Part shown: positions 27,092 to 36,782 of the stretch, in pieces | Layout of the letters: each line of letters opens with the position of its first letter | Position numbering within the stretch: the stretch's first letter is position 1 | Origin: Odoribacter sp. | GTDB taxonomy: Bacteria > Bacteroidota > Bacteroidia > Bacteroidales > Marinifilaceae | Length of the DNA stretch: 64,000 bases | Direction: 5' to 3' | Assembly (NCBI GenBank): GCA_020024465.1 | Contig: JAHHTT010000006.1 | Location: 1 to 64,000, forward strand | Translations under genes and position numbers: made by a program | Notes under the pieces: generated by a model | The model's input: only the letters and a program-made list of their open reading frames with translations | Databases searched by the model: none | Told to the model about the DNA's origin: nothing

Positions 27092-30000
27092 ATTTAACTT
27101 TCAGCATATCTCGAATACGTTGCTTTAAATTCAGCTGTGTACTATCTACTTTTGTCCGTTTCGATGGCATAAATAAATCTTTATACTTAGCTTTCCTTAG
27201 TCTAAATTTCATTTTATCAAGATTACCAAAAACATCTAAACCTGCACGGAAAGGCAGAGGGGATTTTAGAATAGAAATATGATATTTAAATGTCATATCA
27301 ATATTATGTTCTCCACCAACAGCTGCTTTATAACGGTCTATTTCCACCATAAAAGGGAAAATCTCCACAGTACCATCTTTTATTGCCAGCTCAACAGATA
27401 TACTGTCTATCATATTACGTTCTTTATTTTTAAACATTAACATTTTAGATATTTCAGCAAAAGTTTCTCCATCCATCAAAACCATATTCCGCCCATCCAA
27501 ATAAGCTGCACCACGCAATGATGCCAAATCAATCATTAACGTAGAGTCCAACCAAGCATCAGCAGCAATATGAAAATCGACAGAGCCTGCAAACGAACGC
27601 AACATCGGAAACAATGTATCCAAATCAGGCATCAAATGAATCAAACTATCTACTTGAATATCATGCATCTGTAAAGCAAATCCAGTATAAGCTTTCACTG
27701 TATCCGTTGCACGATAAACAGCAGACGTACTCATATCAGCAGCAGATGACTTCAATACCAAATCCTCTAATTGTATACATTGGTTTCTAACAACGACCTC
27801 TCCATGAACACTATCCAAGTCAATTTTACTGAATTTCACTCTGCCAACATCCATCTGAAACGTAAAATCCACCCTTGGCGGTACCACAAAAAGCGAACTT
27901 CCAGAATTGGCAGAAAGAGTATCATTAAGTACATTGACCTCCTTCATATCATCCACCTCTCCATTGTCAGTAATTGCATCACGATATCCTGTAGCCACTT
28001 TATTTGTATATTCTGTACCAGCTTCCAGTGCCTTCATCAATTGATTGCAATTAATCATGCGCGAACTTACCAATAACTCTCCTCGCAACGTATCCTTTTT
28101 ATAAAATGTACGTGCTAAATTTGTAATCTTACCAGTCAAACGCATATCAGAATTTCCTACTTTAGCAACAGCCGAATCCAACTGTATTTCATTAAAATTA
28201 AAATGGAGACGAGTACCCGGCATTTTTATCAACAAAGGGAAATAAGGTGTATAGGCTTGCATCCCGACAAAATCAACATAACCAGCAGGCAACCATACTT
28301 TACGATTTTGAGAATTCTGCACAGCATCTACTTGAAATTTTGCATGGACCATATTCAACCGATTGCCCGACATACGCATTCTTAAACTATCAACGACAAT
28401 GTTGCTATGTATTTCGGGTATCTTATTATTACCTTTAAAAGGCTCCAAACGAGCATTAACTATTGCTTCCTTCAATCCCATCAATAAGGTATCTCGTATA
28501 ATGAAAATCGTTCGCCCTAATTTTATATTTGAACTCATAGAAGCAACTGCTGTTGTGTCACGCAATGGTGAAGTTTTAACAGTCAACCAAGTGGTATCCA
28601 TTAGTAAGCGTACTTTATTTTTTACATGAATATCCAAACCAGAATATCCCACTAAACCATTCAGCAAATCTTTTCCTTGCAATATTCGTCGATTTTTTTG
28701 ATTAGAAGCAAAAGCGATTCTTGCATTTCGAATCTTAGCGACAATACTATCTTGTGGTATAAAAATTTCTACATTTTCCGCTTGAGCACCTCCTCCTGCA
28801 AACACTTTTCCATAGTCTCCATTCTGAATATTCCTCAGTAACATTTTCCCTTGCAATCCGACATTTAAGACACCTGTACAAATTACACCATCAGCCAACG
28901 GAAAGACTTTCATAAAATCTCCTAAATTCACCTCAGCATCAATTTTAGTTTCCACTAACGGATTCGTCAGTAAATGCTCTACTTTCCCCTCTACAGCAAT
29001 TTCAGACTCCCCTCCTTTTACTTTCAACTGTTGCAATTGTATATACGAATCGTGCCGCTTTTCCAAATCAACAAAAGCTTTTAACTCCATATTCAGTGTA
29101 TCAATTTGCGAAGGCATATCCGGATAAGCAATAAAGCCATCTGCCACTTTAAATTCAGCAAACAATTGAGGAATGTTCTGCTTCCCATATAAACCGGAAA
29201 TGGTCCCTTTACACACAACAGTACCTCTCACATTTATATCTTCTGATTTTTTTAATACAGAGGTCGGTACCAAATCAAGCAAAGTCTTTAATGACGGGAT
29301 ATGAATCCCATATGCTAAATTAACTTCTAAAACTTTCAATTCAGGATTTCCACGTAAAGTTCCATCAGCACCGAAACGCACCCCATTTACATCAAAAACA
29401 GTTTTTTCCAATATATATAATGAAGAATCTCTATCAATTTTCATCCCGGTCTCCATACCCAACGCCAAGTGATTTATCAATAGCTTCCCATTATTCCAAA
29501 ACAAAACATTTTTTGTAGAGCAATTTAGTCTCAAATGGGAACATCTTTTTCTGAGAAAACCATCCACTGATAAATCCAATCCCTCCACTTTAGCATATAA
29601 AGATGTACTTCTATCATCAAAAATTAAATCTCCATTATTGATATGCACATTTTTCAATCGAATGCCTGATGCCAAATCAGACGAATCGCTCTGCAATGAA
29701 TTCATTGCAGATGAATCCACAGTTACTGTATCTGGCAATATAATATTCCAGTTAGCAATTCCTGTTGAATCCACAAAAGCATATATCGTCGGCTCATTCA
29801 AGACAAAATCTTTAATTATTATATGTTTCTTATATAAATAGGCGAACGGATTAAACGTTACCAAACAAGACTTTAGCTTCATCAACGAATCACAAGCAAC
29901 TGTTTCCGAATATTTATTTGCTCTCAATACTTTTGAAACAACTGAAGCATCGGTTATCTTCAAACCGAAATCTGGGAAAGTTGAAAAGAAAGTCAATTCT

Positions 30001-30197
30001 ATTTTTCCAAATCGTAATTCAACATTCAGATATTCTGCCACCACATTCTCCACGAATGGTGTTAATTTTTCCGAAGTAAATACAAAATTAACAATGATTC
30101 CTATTGTTAAAATCAAAACGATAATTATTCCCAAAATACTCCATCGTATCCATTTCAAAATACGTCGTCCTAACGTTTTTTTTATACTCTTAGACAT
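27090..30197 (-). CDS. AsmA-like envelope protein
   Basis: A 1035-residue protein. One N-terminal membrane anchor (about 17-40) precedes a very long beta-rich periplasmic body with AsmA-type features: GKIELTFFSTFPDFGLKITDASV near the start and repeated amphipathic strands throughout. A C-terminal AsmA-2-like part has SLRGAAYLDGRNMVLMDGETF and ends in the basic tail. AsmA/TamB-like proteins form bridges for lipid transport between membranes. It is the last of five envelope genes on this strand (35021 to 27090), nine bases after the NamZ-like gene. Confidence 0.85.
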   Translation of the reverse strand: MSKSIKKTLGRRILKWIRWSILGIIIVLILTIGIIVNFVFTSEKLTPFVENVVAEYLNVELRFGKIELTFFSTFPDFGLKITDASVVSKVLRANKYSETVACDSLMKLKSCLVTFNPFAYLYKKHIIIKDFVLNEPTIYAFVDSTGIANWNIILPDTVTVDSSAMNSLQSDSSDLASGIRLKNVHINNGDLIFDDRSTSLYAKVEGLDLSVDGFLRKRCSHLRLNCSTKNVLFWNNGKLLINHLALGMETGMKIDRDSSLYILEKTVFDVNGVRFGADGTLRGNPELKVLEVNLAYGIHIPSLKTLLDLVPTSVLKKSEDINVRGTVVCKGTISGLYGKQNIPQLFAEFKVADGFIAYPDMPSQIDTLNMELKAFVDLEKRHDSYIQLQQLKVKGGESEIAVEGKVEHLLTNPLVETKIDAEVNLGDFMKVFPLADGVICTGVLNVGLQGKMLLRNIQNGDYGKVFAGGGAQAENVEIFIPQDSIVAKIRNARIAFASNQKNRRILQGKDLLNGLVGYSGLDIHVKNKVRLLMDTTWLTVKTSPLRDTTAVASMSSNIKLGRTIFIIRDTLLMGLKEAIVNARLEPFKGNNKIPEIHSNIVVDSLRMRMSGNRLNMVHAKFQVDAVQNSQNRKVWLPAGYVDFVGMQAYTPYFPLLIKMPGTRLHFNFNEIQLDSAVAKVGNSDMRLTGKITNLARTFYKKDTLRGELLVSSRMINCNQLMKALEAGTEYTNKVATGYRDAITDNGEVDDMKEVNVLNDTLSANSGSSLFVVPPRVDFTFQMDVGRVKFSKIDLDSVHGEVVVRNQCIQLEDLVLKSSAADMSTSAVYRATDTVKAYTGFALQMHDIQVDSLIHLMPDLDTLFPMLRSFAGSVDFHIAADAWLDSTLMIDLASLRGAAYLDGRNMVLMDGETFAEISKMLMFKNKERNMIDSISVELAIKDGTVEIFPFMVEIDRYKAAVGGEHNIDMTFKYHISILKSPLPFRAGLDVFGNLDKMKFRLRKAKYKDLFMPSKRTKVDSTQLNLKQRIRDMLKVK

Positions 30198-30206
30198 GCC
30201 TCTATT

Positions 30207-31355
30207 TTAATACATCAAATACTTTTCTCGTATGCGTTTAAACTCTTCCAATTGAGGTTGCCAAGAAGCCCGGATTTCAAATTCGCTCTTACCAGCTTCA
30301 ATATCTTTACGCAACTGCCCTGTTCCTACCAACTTTTCAAAAAAAGGCAAGAAAAAAGCATTTTCACCAGTATAATTCTTATAAGCCACCAACAACCAAT
30401 CCAATCGCAAGCGTTTCCCAGCCTTCACCTCATCATATTGGTTTCTCAAATCCATCCCATAACATTCTTGCTCCATACATTTAGGAGATTTACTCATCCC
30501 TGGAATACTATGGGGAATAAACTTATAAGGCATATTTTTCAAATCTGGATGTCCAAACACTTGAAAAGGAATCAACGTTCCTCTCCCTTCATTTACTACC
30601 GTACCTTCAAACAAACAAGTCGAAGGATAAAGCATCACTGAAATACTGTCAGGCAAATTAGGAGATGGCTTACGAGGCAATTTATAAATCATATTTCGTG
30701 TCCATCCCTGACACGGAATGACACTCAACTTACAATACATTCCATTTTTCAGCCATCTTTCTCCATTAATCATCTGAGCATATTCTCCTATTGTCATTCC
30801 ATAAACAATAGGCACTGGATGCATTCCAACAAATGAAGAATACTTCATTTCCAACACAGGTCCATCTATATAAAAAGCATTCGGGTTTGGACGATCCATC
30901 ACAATTAAAGCAATTTCATTTTCTGCACAAGCCTCCATCACATAATGAAGAGTAGAAAGATATGTATAAAAACGCACTCCAACATCTTGCATATCGAACA
31001 CGACAACATCCAAACCTGCCAAATCCGCAACAGAAGGTTTTTTCTTTTTCCCATATAGAGAAATAACCGGAAGACCCGTCACATTATCTTTATAATCTCC
31101 GACAATTTCTCCAGCATCGGCATCTCCTCGAAACCCATGCTCAGGACAAAAAATACGCACAATTTCCATCCCTTTCTTCTGCAAAAAATCAACTATATGC
31201 TTATCACCGACAACAGCCGTCTGATTTGTAACAATTCCTATTTTCTTTCCTGTAAGCAATGTTTTATATAACTCAAAATTAGCACTACCGGGAGATACAG
31301 CTTCTACTTTCCCATAAAAAAACAGAAAAATAACCAATATAAATATATTTTTCAT
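30207..31355 (-). CDS. DUF1343 protein, NamZ-type exo-N-acetylmuramidase
   Basis: A 382-residue exported protein with a signal peptide (about 1-19). DUF1343 marks include KKIGIVTNQTAV (about 33-44), FCPEHGFRGDADAGE, DVVVFDMQDVGVRFYTYL and MDRPNPN. The founding members of this family, such as NamZ of Bacillus, remove MurNAc from the non-reducing ends of peptidoglycan fragments, and an equivalent periplasmic cell-wall recycling role is likely here. It lies two bases after the DUF4837 gene and nine before the AsmA-like gene, in one transcription unit. Confidence 0.88.
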   Translation of the reverse strand: MKNIFILVIFLFFYGKVEAVSPGSANFELYKTLLTGKKIGIVTNQTAVVGDKHIVDFLQKKGMEIVRIFCPEHGFRGDADAGEIVGDYKDNVTGLPVISLYGKKKKPSVADLAGLDVVVFDMQDVGVRFYTYLSTLHYVMEACAENEIALIVMDRPNPNAFYIDGPVLEMKYSSFVGMHPVPIVYGMTIGEYAQMINGERWLKNGMYCKLSVIPCQGWTRNMIYKLPRKPSPNLPDSISVMLYPSTCLFEGTVVNEGRGTLIPFQVFGHPDLKNMPYKFIPHSIPGMSKSPKCMEQECYGMDLRNQYDEVKAGKRLRLDWLLVAYKNYTGENAFFLPFFEKLVGTGQLRKDIEAGKSEFEIRASWQPQLEEFKRIREKYLMY

Positions 31356-31357
31356 GA

Positions 31358-32374
31358 TTATTCTTTTTCTTCAGGCAAATCAATATTCATAGAATAAACA
31401 ATACTTTCAACTTGACGTAACAAATTACGTTTTTTACCATCTGGAGCATAAACATACCCCATCATATAAAGAATACGATTGTTCTTTTGATCAAGCACCA
31501 CATTCAACACAAAAGGTCCTCCCATATAATCATTTTCTACCTGCCATAAACCTTTAATTAGTAATGCATAATGTTTACCGGCAAATTGATAATTAGCAGC
31601 ACTCATGGGAGTTACCAAATCAAGTGCCATCCAAGTACTATCCAAAGGTCCCGGTATAAACTCTTTCAATTTCTCACTCACTTCATCCAAAATCACCTGA
31701 TAGTCCAATTGGCTGGCACTTTCATATGGTTCTTCAAAAAAAATAAAACCGCGACTATCCACTCTTGTCTCGTACGAAGCCCATACAAAATCTGCTGTAT
31801 CCTTATTAATATTATATCCGCCAGGACAATAAAGCAACAGACGATATTCATCCCTGAAAGTATTAAACACTTTTGTATTTGGAGAACTCTTATAGATATC
31901 AATCAGTCGATCACGTTCTGCCGCCAGAAATACTCTCATAATCTTTTCTTTATTAGCATCAAATATCTTATAAAAAGCTTCTTCCGTCGGTGCTACAATT
32001 CTAAATACTTTCTGAGAACGTGCCCAAGGACTATCTGAATAGGTAATACTCGCAGAGTCAATACTACTTTTTAACGATACAATCAACACATTCCGATGAG
32101 CTTTGACCGTTTTGTCGAAATTGGATATTGGCAGACTAATCAAGTCAAAAACAGGTTCTCCTTGCGGCAATCCCATCTGTGGCTGTCCAAAATAAGCTCG
32201 TATAGAATCTCCGATGGGACCATTCCAACGAACTTTCGGTGTAATCACCAATACTTCATTAACAGAACCGGTTACAGCTTGTAAAACAGCTTTCCTACCA
32301 TCTCCTTCCTTACATGAAATCACCCCCAAAAGCAACCCCATCAGCAAAATAACTAATACTTTTTTCATAACCAT
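31358..32374 (-). CDS. DUF4837 family lipoprotein
   Basis: A 338-residue protein. The signal peptide ends in a lipid cysteine (VISC, about residue 21) followed by KEGDG. DUF4837 features include VTGSVNEVLVITP, IGDSIRAYFGQPQMGLPQGEP and a GPFVLNVVLDQKNNRILYMMGYVYAPDGKKRN-type end. The family is confined to Bacteroidetes and its function is unknown. An alternative start two codons later (32368) is equally possible. It lies between the DUF3108 and NamZ-like genes, five bases from the former. Confidence 0.85.
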   Translation of the reverse strand: MVMKKVLVILLMGLLLGVISCKEGDGRKAVLQAVTGSVNEVLVITPKVRWNGPIGDSIRAYFGQPQMGLPQGEPVFDLISLPISNFDKTVKAHRNVLIVSLKSSIDSASITYSDSPWARSQKVFRIVAPTEEAFYKIFDANKEKIMRVFLAAERDRLIDIYKSSPNTKVFNTFRDEYRLLLYCPGGYNINKDTADFVWASYETRVDSRGFIFFEEPYESASQLDYQVILDEVSEKLKEFIPGPLDSTWMALDLVTPMSAANYQFAGKHYALLIKGLWQVENDYMGGPFVLNVVLDQKNNRILYMMGYVYAPDGKKRNLLRQVESIVYSMNIDLPEEKE

Positions 32375-32379
32375 TTATT

Positions 32380-33153
32380 TTATTGTACTATTACCTTACT
32401 TTCATTCGGCACCAATAGAGCCTTCACCGAACCTATCAATATTTTAGCTTCCACAAGCAAAGGCAAACGATATTCATCCTTACTGACCCACACCTTCATT
32501 CCCTCACCTCCTTTAAACACCTTTCCCTCCACTAACAACGGTGAAAAAATATAACACTCCCTTTTCTGACCTGCAACTTTTGTTTTACCTATACCCAAAT
32601 AACGGATATACAAATCATATATTTTACTGTCTATCAATATTCGTATTGGTATCAAATCATTTTTTTTATATTTATCAAATTCCAATTCTCGAGTCATCCA
32701 AGCTACTGAAAGCATATCATACGTATCAGCTTTTAAAGGCACGGTATCCGTTTTGCGATATCTCCCTATTCTATGAACATCACCAACAACCAAAGAATCA
32801 ACGTATTGAAATTTATAATCAAATGTTTTATGATAATTACCCTCATGTGCTTTCCGTGAAAATTCGTATGGAAAATATGTGTTTTCATCATAATGTGAAA
32901 TCAAAGTATCTCTAACAGTAAATACCCAATCCCAAGATGGCAATGAAAAGCCTACAGCTTCTAGTTTTTGAGCATTGGAATATTTATCTGATCGAGACAA
33001 AGAAAATTCAACTCTGCCAGCCTTTACCCAAATTACCCCCCAATTGTAGTAACCATCATATACTAATTTTTCTATAGGCGGATACTTTGACTGAGCTATC
33101 AACGATAAACCTAAAGCCCATACAAACCCCCACAAGCAAATCACTCGTTTCAT
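32380..33153 (-). CDS. DUF3108 domain-containing protein
   Basis: A 257-residue exported protein with a signal peptide (about 1-20, LGLSLIAQS). The DUF3108 beta fold is indicated by KLVYDGYYNWGVIWVKAGRVEFSLS and by SPLLVEGKVFKGGEGMKVWVSKDE. The family is periplasmic and of unknown function. Its first four bases overlap the end of the Ig-like lipoprotein gene, so translation is coupled. Confidence 0.85.
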   Translation of the reverse strand: MKRVICLWGFVWALGLSLIAQSKYPPIEKLVYDGYYNWGVIWVKAGRVEFSLSRSDKYSNAQKLEAVGFSLPSWDWVFTVRDTLISHYDENTYFPYEFSRKAHEGNYHKTFDYKFQYVDSLVVGDVHRIGRYRKTDTVPLKADTYDMLSVAWMTRELEFDKYKKNDLIPIRILIDSKIYDLYIRYLGIGKTKVAGQKRECYIFSPLLVEGKVFKGGEGMKVWVSKDEYRLPLLVEAKILIGSVKALLVPNESKVIVQ

Positions 33154-35021
33154 ACATCTTTATCCTTAATTACTACTTCATGCTTCTTTTTTAAATCAAA
33201 TTCCTGTTCAATATCAAAATTCTGTTTCACAGAAATTTCCACTGGAAGATATATAATTTCTTCTGGTTGCTGGTATTTCAAATACAAACCAGTATCCCAT
33301 TTCCCATTACCATTAGCATCCAACAGAGCTCTAAGCTTATATTTTCCCTCAGGCAACAACTCAAAAACGACTTGTTCATCTGATCCAATCTGCCGTTCTC
33401 TCACAACTTGATATTTGCGTTTACCATTCTCTGATTTCCCTGTGTCAGACTTATACAACTGTATAATTGTATTACCTTCTACACCTTTTACCATTACAAA
33501 TAGTTTACCATAATTATCCTCATTTTTTACTTTGAATTTTTTATCAAACTTCTCATTAAAGCGACCATATATATCATATATTTTTGCCGAATCAATCTCT
33601 ATTTGATACTCTCCACCTGCCTTCCATGCAGCATCTACATAGATAGTTCTCACTTTCACTGGATCTTCCTCTATCTCAAAAGTCATAGGTTGAAAAACAG
33701 TATCCACTTTCTCAAATACCCGTATATTCCTTAATGTTTGCTTATCTATTGGTCTATCGAATTCAAAAGAAAATCGCGTTCCTAAATCCATATCCACAGA
33801 AACATTCGGCCTTATTGACAAAAAATCAATTTTAGGTGTATCATTCTTTTTCCGTTTATTTTCCTTTACCTCTTTGTCTTTAAAAGTATAACGTACAGTA
33901 TCTAAATAAGTCACCCATTGTCCAGTACTATCTGTACGCAAATAACTTAAAATCATGTTCAACGTATCTTTCTTATATACCGTCGAATCCTTTATCCACA
34001 ACGATATTGTATCTTTTCCTACACTTTCTTCTTTAAAATACCAATCTTCCTTTAAAGGCTCTATCGCCAAAGAATCCCACAATACCGCCTTGAATAGATT
34101 ATCACCCGGAATACTAAAGGTGAAGTCCAGACGTTCACGCTCCTTCCATCCATCATCAACTAAATAGAGCTGTGTCAGTTTTTCTAAAAACAACCTCAAA
34201 TACAAATTACTCGGACCATATGCCAAATATTCTTGTGCAACTATACTATCACGCATAACTGTATCCTGCTCAACAATCTTATCAATCAACTTAAATGTAT
34301 CTGTTCTAACCATAGGCATCACGATAGGATGCACCGTCGTATCAAGCCAAGCAAACATTTCTGATTCAGGAGTATACATTTTATCTCGGTTAGCATCTTC
34401 AATAGCCATTACTCGATAGTCTGCTTCCCGCAAATTGGTGATTCTAAAATTACCAGAACTATCTGTTCGTGCAATATAATCCGGCAACATCTTTAGAGGA
34501 ATGGAATCACCCAACTTCTCATATAAAGCGACAAGAACTCCTAACATCGGCTCATATGACTCGGCATTCACCACTGTCCCACTTAGCTCCAACGTATCAA
34601 TTGTCGCTCCTGTAGAAAACACATATCGATAAAATCCCAATGGATTCCCTTCATTATTATCTACAATAGCATCTGCAAAGTCCATACTATAAGTTGTATT
34701 TGGACGCAATGAATCAGGAATTGCCACTTGCACATATTTTCCCTTCAGATTCACTTTCGGATCTTTCTTCTCCGGTGGCGAAAATATAAACTTATTGTTT
34801 ATCTCCTTTAACTGCACAAATTCATCAAAATATATATTTACACGCTTACCTTTAAAATTTGTAGTAAACGACACAGGCTGCTCCGAAATAACCTGAGGAG
34901 GAGTTTCATCCTTAGGTCCACCCTCCGGATACCCGCGATTCGCACAAGCATGTATAAAAACAACGACTGCGATTACTCCCAGCCAATCCCAACGAAAAAT
35001 ATTCTGATTTTTTGCACTCAT
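33150..35021 (-). CDS. Ig-like domain lipoprotein
   Basis: A 623-residue lipoprotein. The lipid cysteine is near residue 26 (HACAN). A Bacterial Ig-like (Big_5) domain begins GGPKDETPPQVISEQPV and covers about 35-140 (IYFDEFVQLKEINNKFIFSPP). A carboxypeptidase-regulatory-like segment follows near 145-215 (SGTVVNAESYEPMLGVLVALY), then a second Ig-like part near 395-500. This architecture is widespread in Bacteroidetes and is of unknown function. It heads the five-gene envelope operon. Confidence 0.82.
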   Translation of the reverse strand: MSAKNQNIFRWDWLGVIAVVVFIHACANRGYPEGGPKDETPPQVISEQPVSFTTNFKGKRVNIYFDEFVQLKEINNKFIFSPPEKKDPKVNLKGKYVQVAIPDSLRPNTTYSMDFADAIVDNNEGNPLGFYRYVFSTGATIDTLELSGTVVNAESYEPMLGVLVALYEKLGDSIPLKMLPDYIARTDSSGNFRITNLREADYRVMAIEDANRDKMYTPESEMFAWLDTTVHPIVMPMVRTDTFKLIDKIVEQDTVMRDSIVAQEYLAYGPSNLYLRLFLEKLTQLYLVDDGWKERERLDFTFSIPGDNLFKAVLWDSLAIEPLKEDWYFKEESVGKDTISLWIKDSTVYKKDTLNMILSYLRTDSTGQWVTYLDTVRYTFKDKEVKENKRKKNDTPKIDFLSIRPNVSVDMDLGTRFSFEFDRPIDKQTLRNIRVFEKVDTVFQPMTFEIEEDPVKVRTIYVDAAWKAGGEYQIEIDSAKIYDIYGRFNEKFDKKFKVKNEDNYGKLFVMVKGVEGNTIIQLYKSDTGKSENGKRKYQVVRERQIGSDEQVVFELLPEGKYKLRALLDANGNGKWDTGLYLKYQQPEEIIYLPVEISVKQNFDIEQEFDLKKKHEVVIKDKDV

Positions 35022-35069
35022 TCCTCTCTTATTTTATTTTTATTCATCTAGCGTCAAAGGACTAAAGTA

Positions 35070-35077
35070 CAAAAATA
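35070..35077 (-). promoter_or_regulatory. -7 element of the envelope operon
   Basis: TATTTTTG on the minus strand followed by TAC, 49 bases before the ATG at 35021. A TTTG upstream is only 14 bases away, so the -33 assignment is unclear. Confidence 0.4.
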
Positions 35078-35148
35078 ATTATTTTCTTAAACAAATCTAC
35101 ATCATAATCGCTGTTATTTAATCTGGAAAAGACAATGATTAAAAACAA

Positions 35149-35181
35149 AAGGTTCCGAGCTGTCACAGCGGGAAACCTTTA
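35149..35181 (-). terminator. stem-loop, probable terminator of the comF operon
   Basis: AAAGGTT (35149-35155) pairs with AACCTTT (35175-35181), with inner CC/GG and GCTG/CAGC pairs. On the minus strand it is followed by TTTTGTTTTTAA, as expected for the end of the comF transcript. On the plus strand a seven-codon ORF follows instead, so another role is possible. Confidence 0.6.
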
Positions 35182-35311
35182 CTACTAACTAACCTAATAC
35201 AAACTTATGAAAAAAATGTATTTATCATAATACAAAAAACGTGCCAAAATTACAAAATCACACAATCAATTTAAAATTTATCTCCACAAAAAAACTGAAC
35301 AACCATCTAAC

Positions 35312-36019
35312 TTACACTGTCCTTGCAAGACATGCAAGGCTAAAACAAACATCACCAGCAACAGCTAATGTTTCAATACATGCCCCAACAGTAGCCCCTG
35401 TCGTTATGACATCATCCAGCAACAGAACATGTCTTCCCCTAAGCAGTTCTGGATGCCGCAATCCAAAAATTTCAGAAACGTTTTCCAACCTTTCAGATGC
35501 ATTTTTCCCTGTTTGCGACACATTATTCCGTATTCGTTCTACAACTTTGTCCAATAGTTCTATATCCAACACTTCACACACACCTTTCGCAATCTCACGC
35601 GCCTGATTAAATCCTCGTTCCCGCTCCCGCTTAGGATGCAATGGAATAGGAACAACACAATCTGCACGACAACTATGGATAATCTTCTGACCCAACATCC
35701 GCCCTAAATACTCTCCCAATTTACGATTGGAATGATACTTGACATTATATATCAAATTTTTATAATCACTATATTTATTATAATAGAATAATGCATGCAA
35801 TGCCTTCGGTCGAAAATTTTCATTAAAACTATCTAATATATTTCTATCTATTACAAAATCTTCGTCAACAAAAGGAAAATCAGCCAAACAAGAAGTACAC
35901 AAATAATTTTCACCTTCTACTAAAACAGAGCCACACACTTCGCATATCCTTGGATAGAATACATCTAACAATGCCGACACAAAAGAAAATCGTTCGAGAG
36001 ATATCAACTTTCTGTCCAC
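35312..36019 (-). CDS. comF: ComF family phosphoribosyltransferase-like protein
   Basis: A 235-residue protein. An N-terminal zinc ribbon has cysteines 26, 29, 41 and 44 (CEVCG, CTSC). The type I phosphoribosyltransferase domain contains the PRPP-binding loop LLLDDVITTGATVG near 195-208, preceded by PIPLHPKRERERGFNQA. ComF proteins are linked with DNA uptake and single-stranded DNA handling; the substrate is unknown. It is the last gene of a three-gene group after the permease and TonB-like genes. Confidence 0.9.
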   Translation of the reverse strand: MDRKLISLERFSFVSALLDVFYPRICEVCGSVLVEGENYLCTSCLADFPFVDEDFVIDRNILDSFNENFRPKALHALFYYNKYSDYKNLIYNVKYHSNRKLGEYLGRMLGQKIIHSCRADCVVPIPLHPKRERERGFNQAREIAKGVCEVLDIELLDKVVERIRNNVSQTGKNASERLENVSEIFGLRHPELLRGRHVLLLDDVITTGATVGACIETLAVAGDVCFSLACLARTV

Positions 36020-36047
36020 AACTTTACTAATTTATAATAGAGAATAA

Positions 36048-36782
36048 TTACTGTTTCACAAAATTATACGTAATAGTACCTTCCTGCAGAGCTGGAGCAT
36101 CTGCCTTATCATTAAAACGAGAACGCTTGGCAGCATCTTCAGCCACTCTCCATAATCGTTCGTCCGGTACAGACTGGTCTTCAAGAACATCAGCTTTTAT
36201 CACCACTCCGTGAGGATTCACGCTAATTTCAACAACTACCTTGCCTCCCGACTCACATTTAAATACCGGTATTGGTAAAATACGGGCATAACGATCCTTT
36301 AAATTATAACTGACGCTACTTTCTCCTGCATAAAAGGTAGATTTCAATGAATCAATCTCCTGCGCACGCAAATCTCGGATACATTGTAGACTATCTTGTT
36401 TATAATGCTTATCTTGTTTCACTCGATAACGTTCATCGTCACCTACTTCATGCAATTCATCCAATATCTCGTTGACATACTCTTCTACGCTGGCACTAAT
36501 TTCTTGCTTATTCTGTACTGCCACATTTTCATTCACCGCAATAGATTTCAACATTCGTTCTACTTCTTCGGATGCCATCTGCCGAATTTTATCTTTCTGC
36601 TCTGATTCCTGTTTCCGAATCTTCTGCTGTTCAACAATTTTCATCTGTATTTCCATTTCCGCATGCACTCGTACCCGTGAAATTTGCATACTCACAAACA
36701 ATATGGCAAGCAAAAGATGGAAAATTACGGTTCCCATAATTCCATAACGATGAAGAATAATCTGCTCTTTCAATTTCATCAT
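36048..36782 (-). CDS. TonB-like inner-membrane protein
   Basis: A 244-residue protein. One membrane helix lies near the N-terminus (about 14-34, IMGTVIFHLLLAILFVSMQIS), followed by a charged coiled-coil linker (about 40-115). A C-terminal domain holds GGKVVVEISVNPHGVVIKADVL and AAKRSRFN, as in TonB C-terminal folds that contact outer-membrane receptors. There is no proline-rich spanner and no ExbB/ExbD nearby, so it may not be a canonical energy transducer. Its first four bases overlap the permease gene. Confidence 0.7.
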   Translation of the reverse strand: MMKLKEQIILHRYGIMGTVIFHLLLAILFVSMQISRVRVHAEMEIQMKIVEQQKIRKQESEQKDKIRQMASEEVERMLKSIAVNENVAVQNKQEISASVEEYVNEILDELHEVGDDERYRVKQDKHYKQDSLQCIRDLRAQEIDSLKSTFYAGESSVSYNLKDRYARILPIPVFKCESGGKVVVEISVNPHGVVIKADVLEDQSVPDERLWRVAEDAAKRSRFNDKADAPALQEGTITYNFVKQ

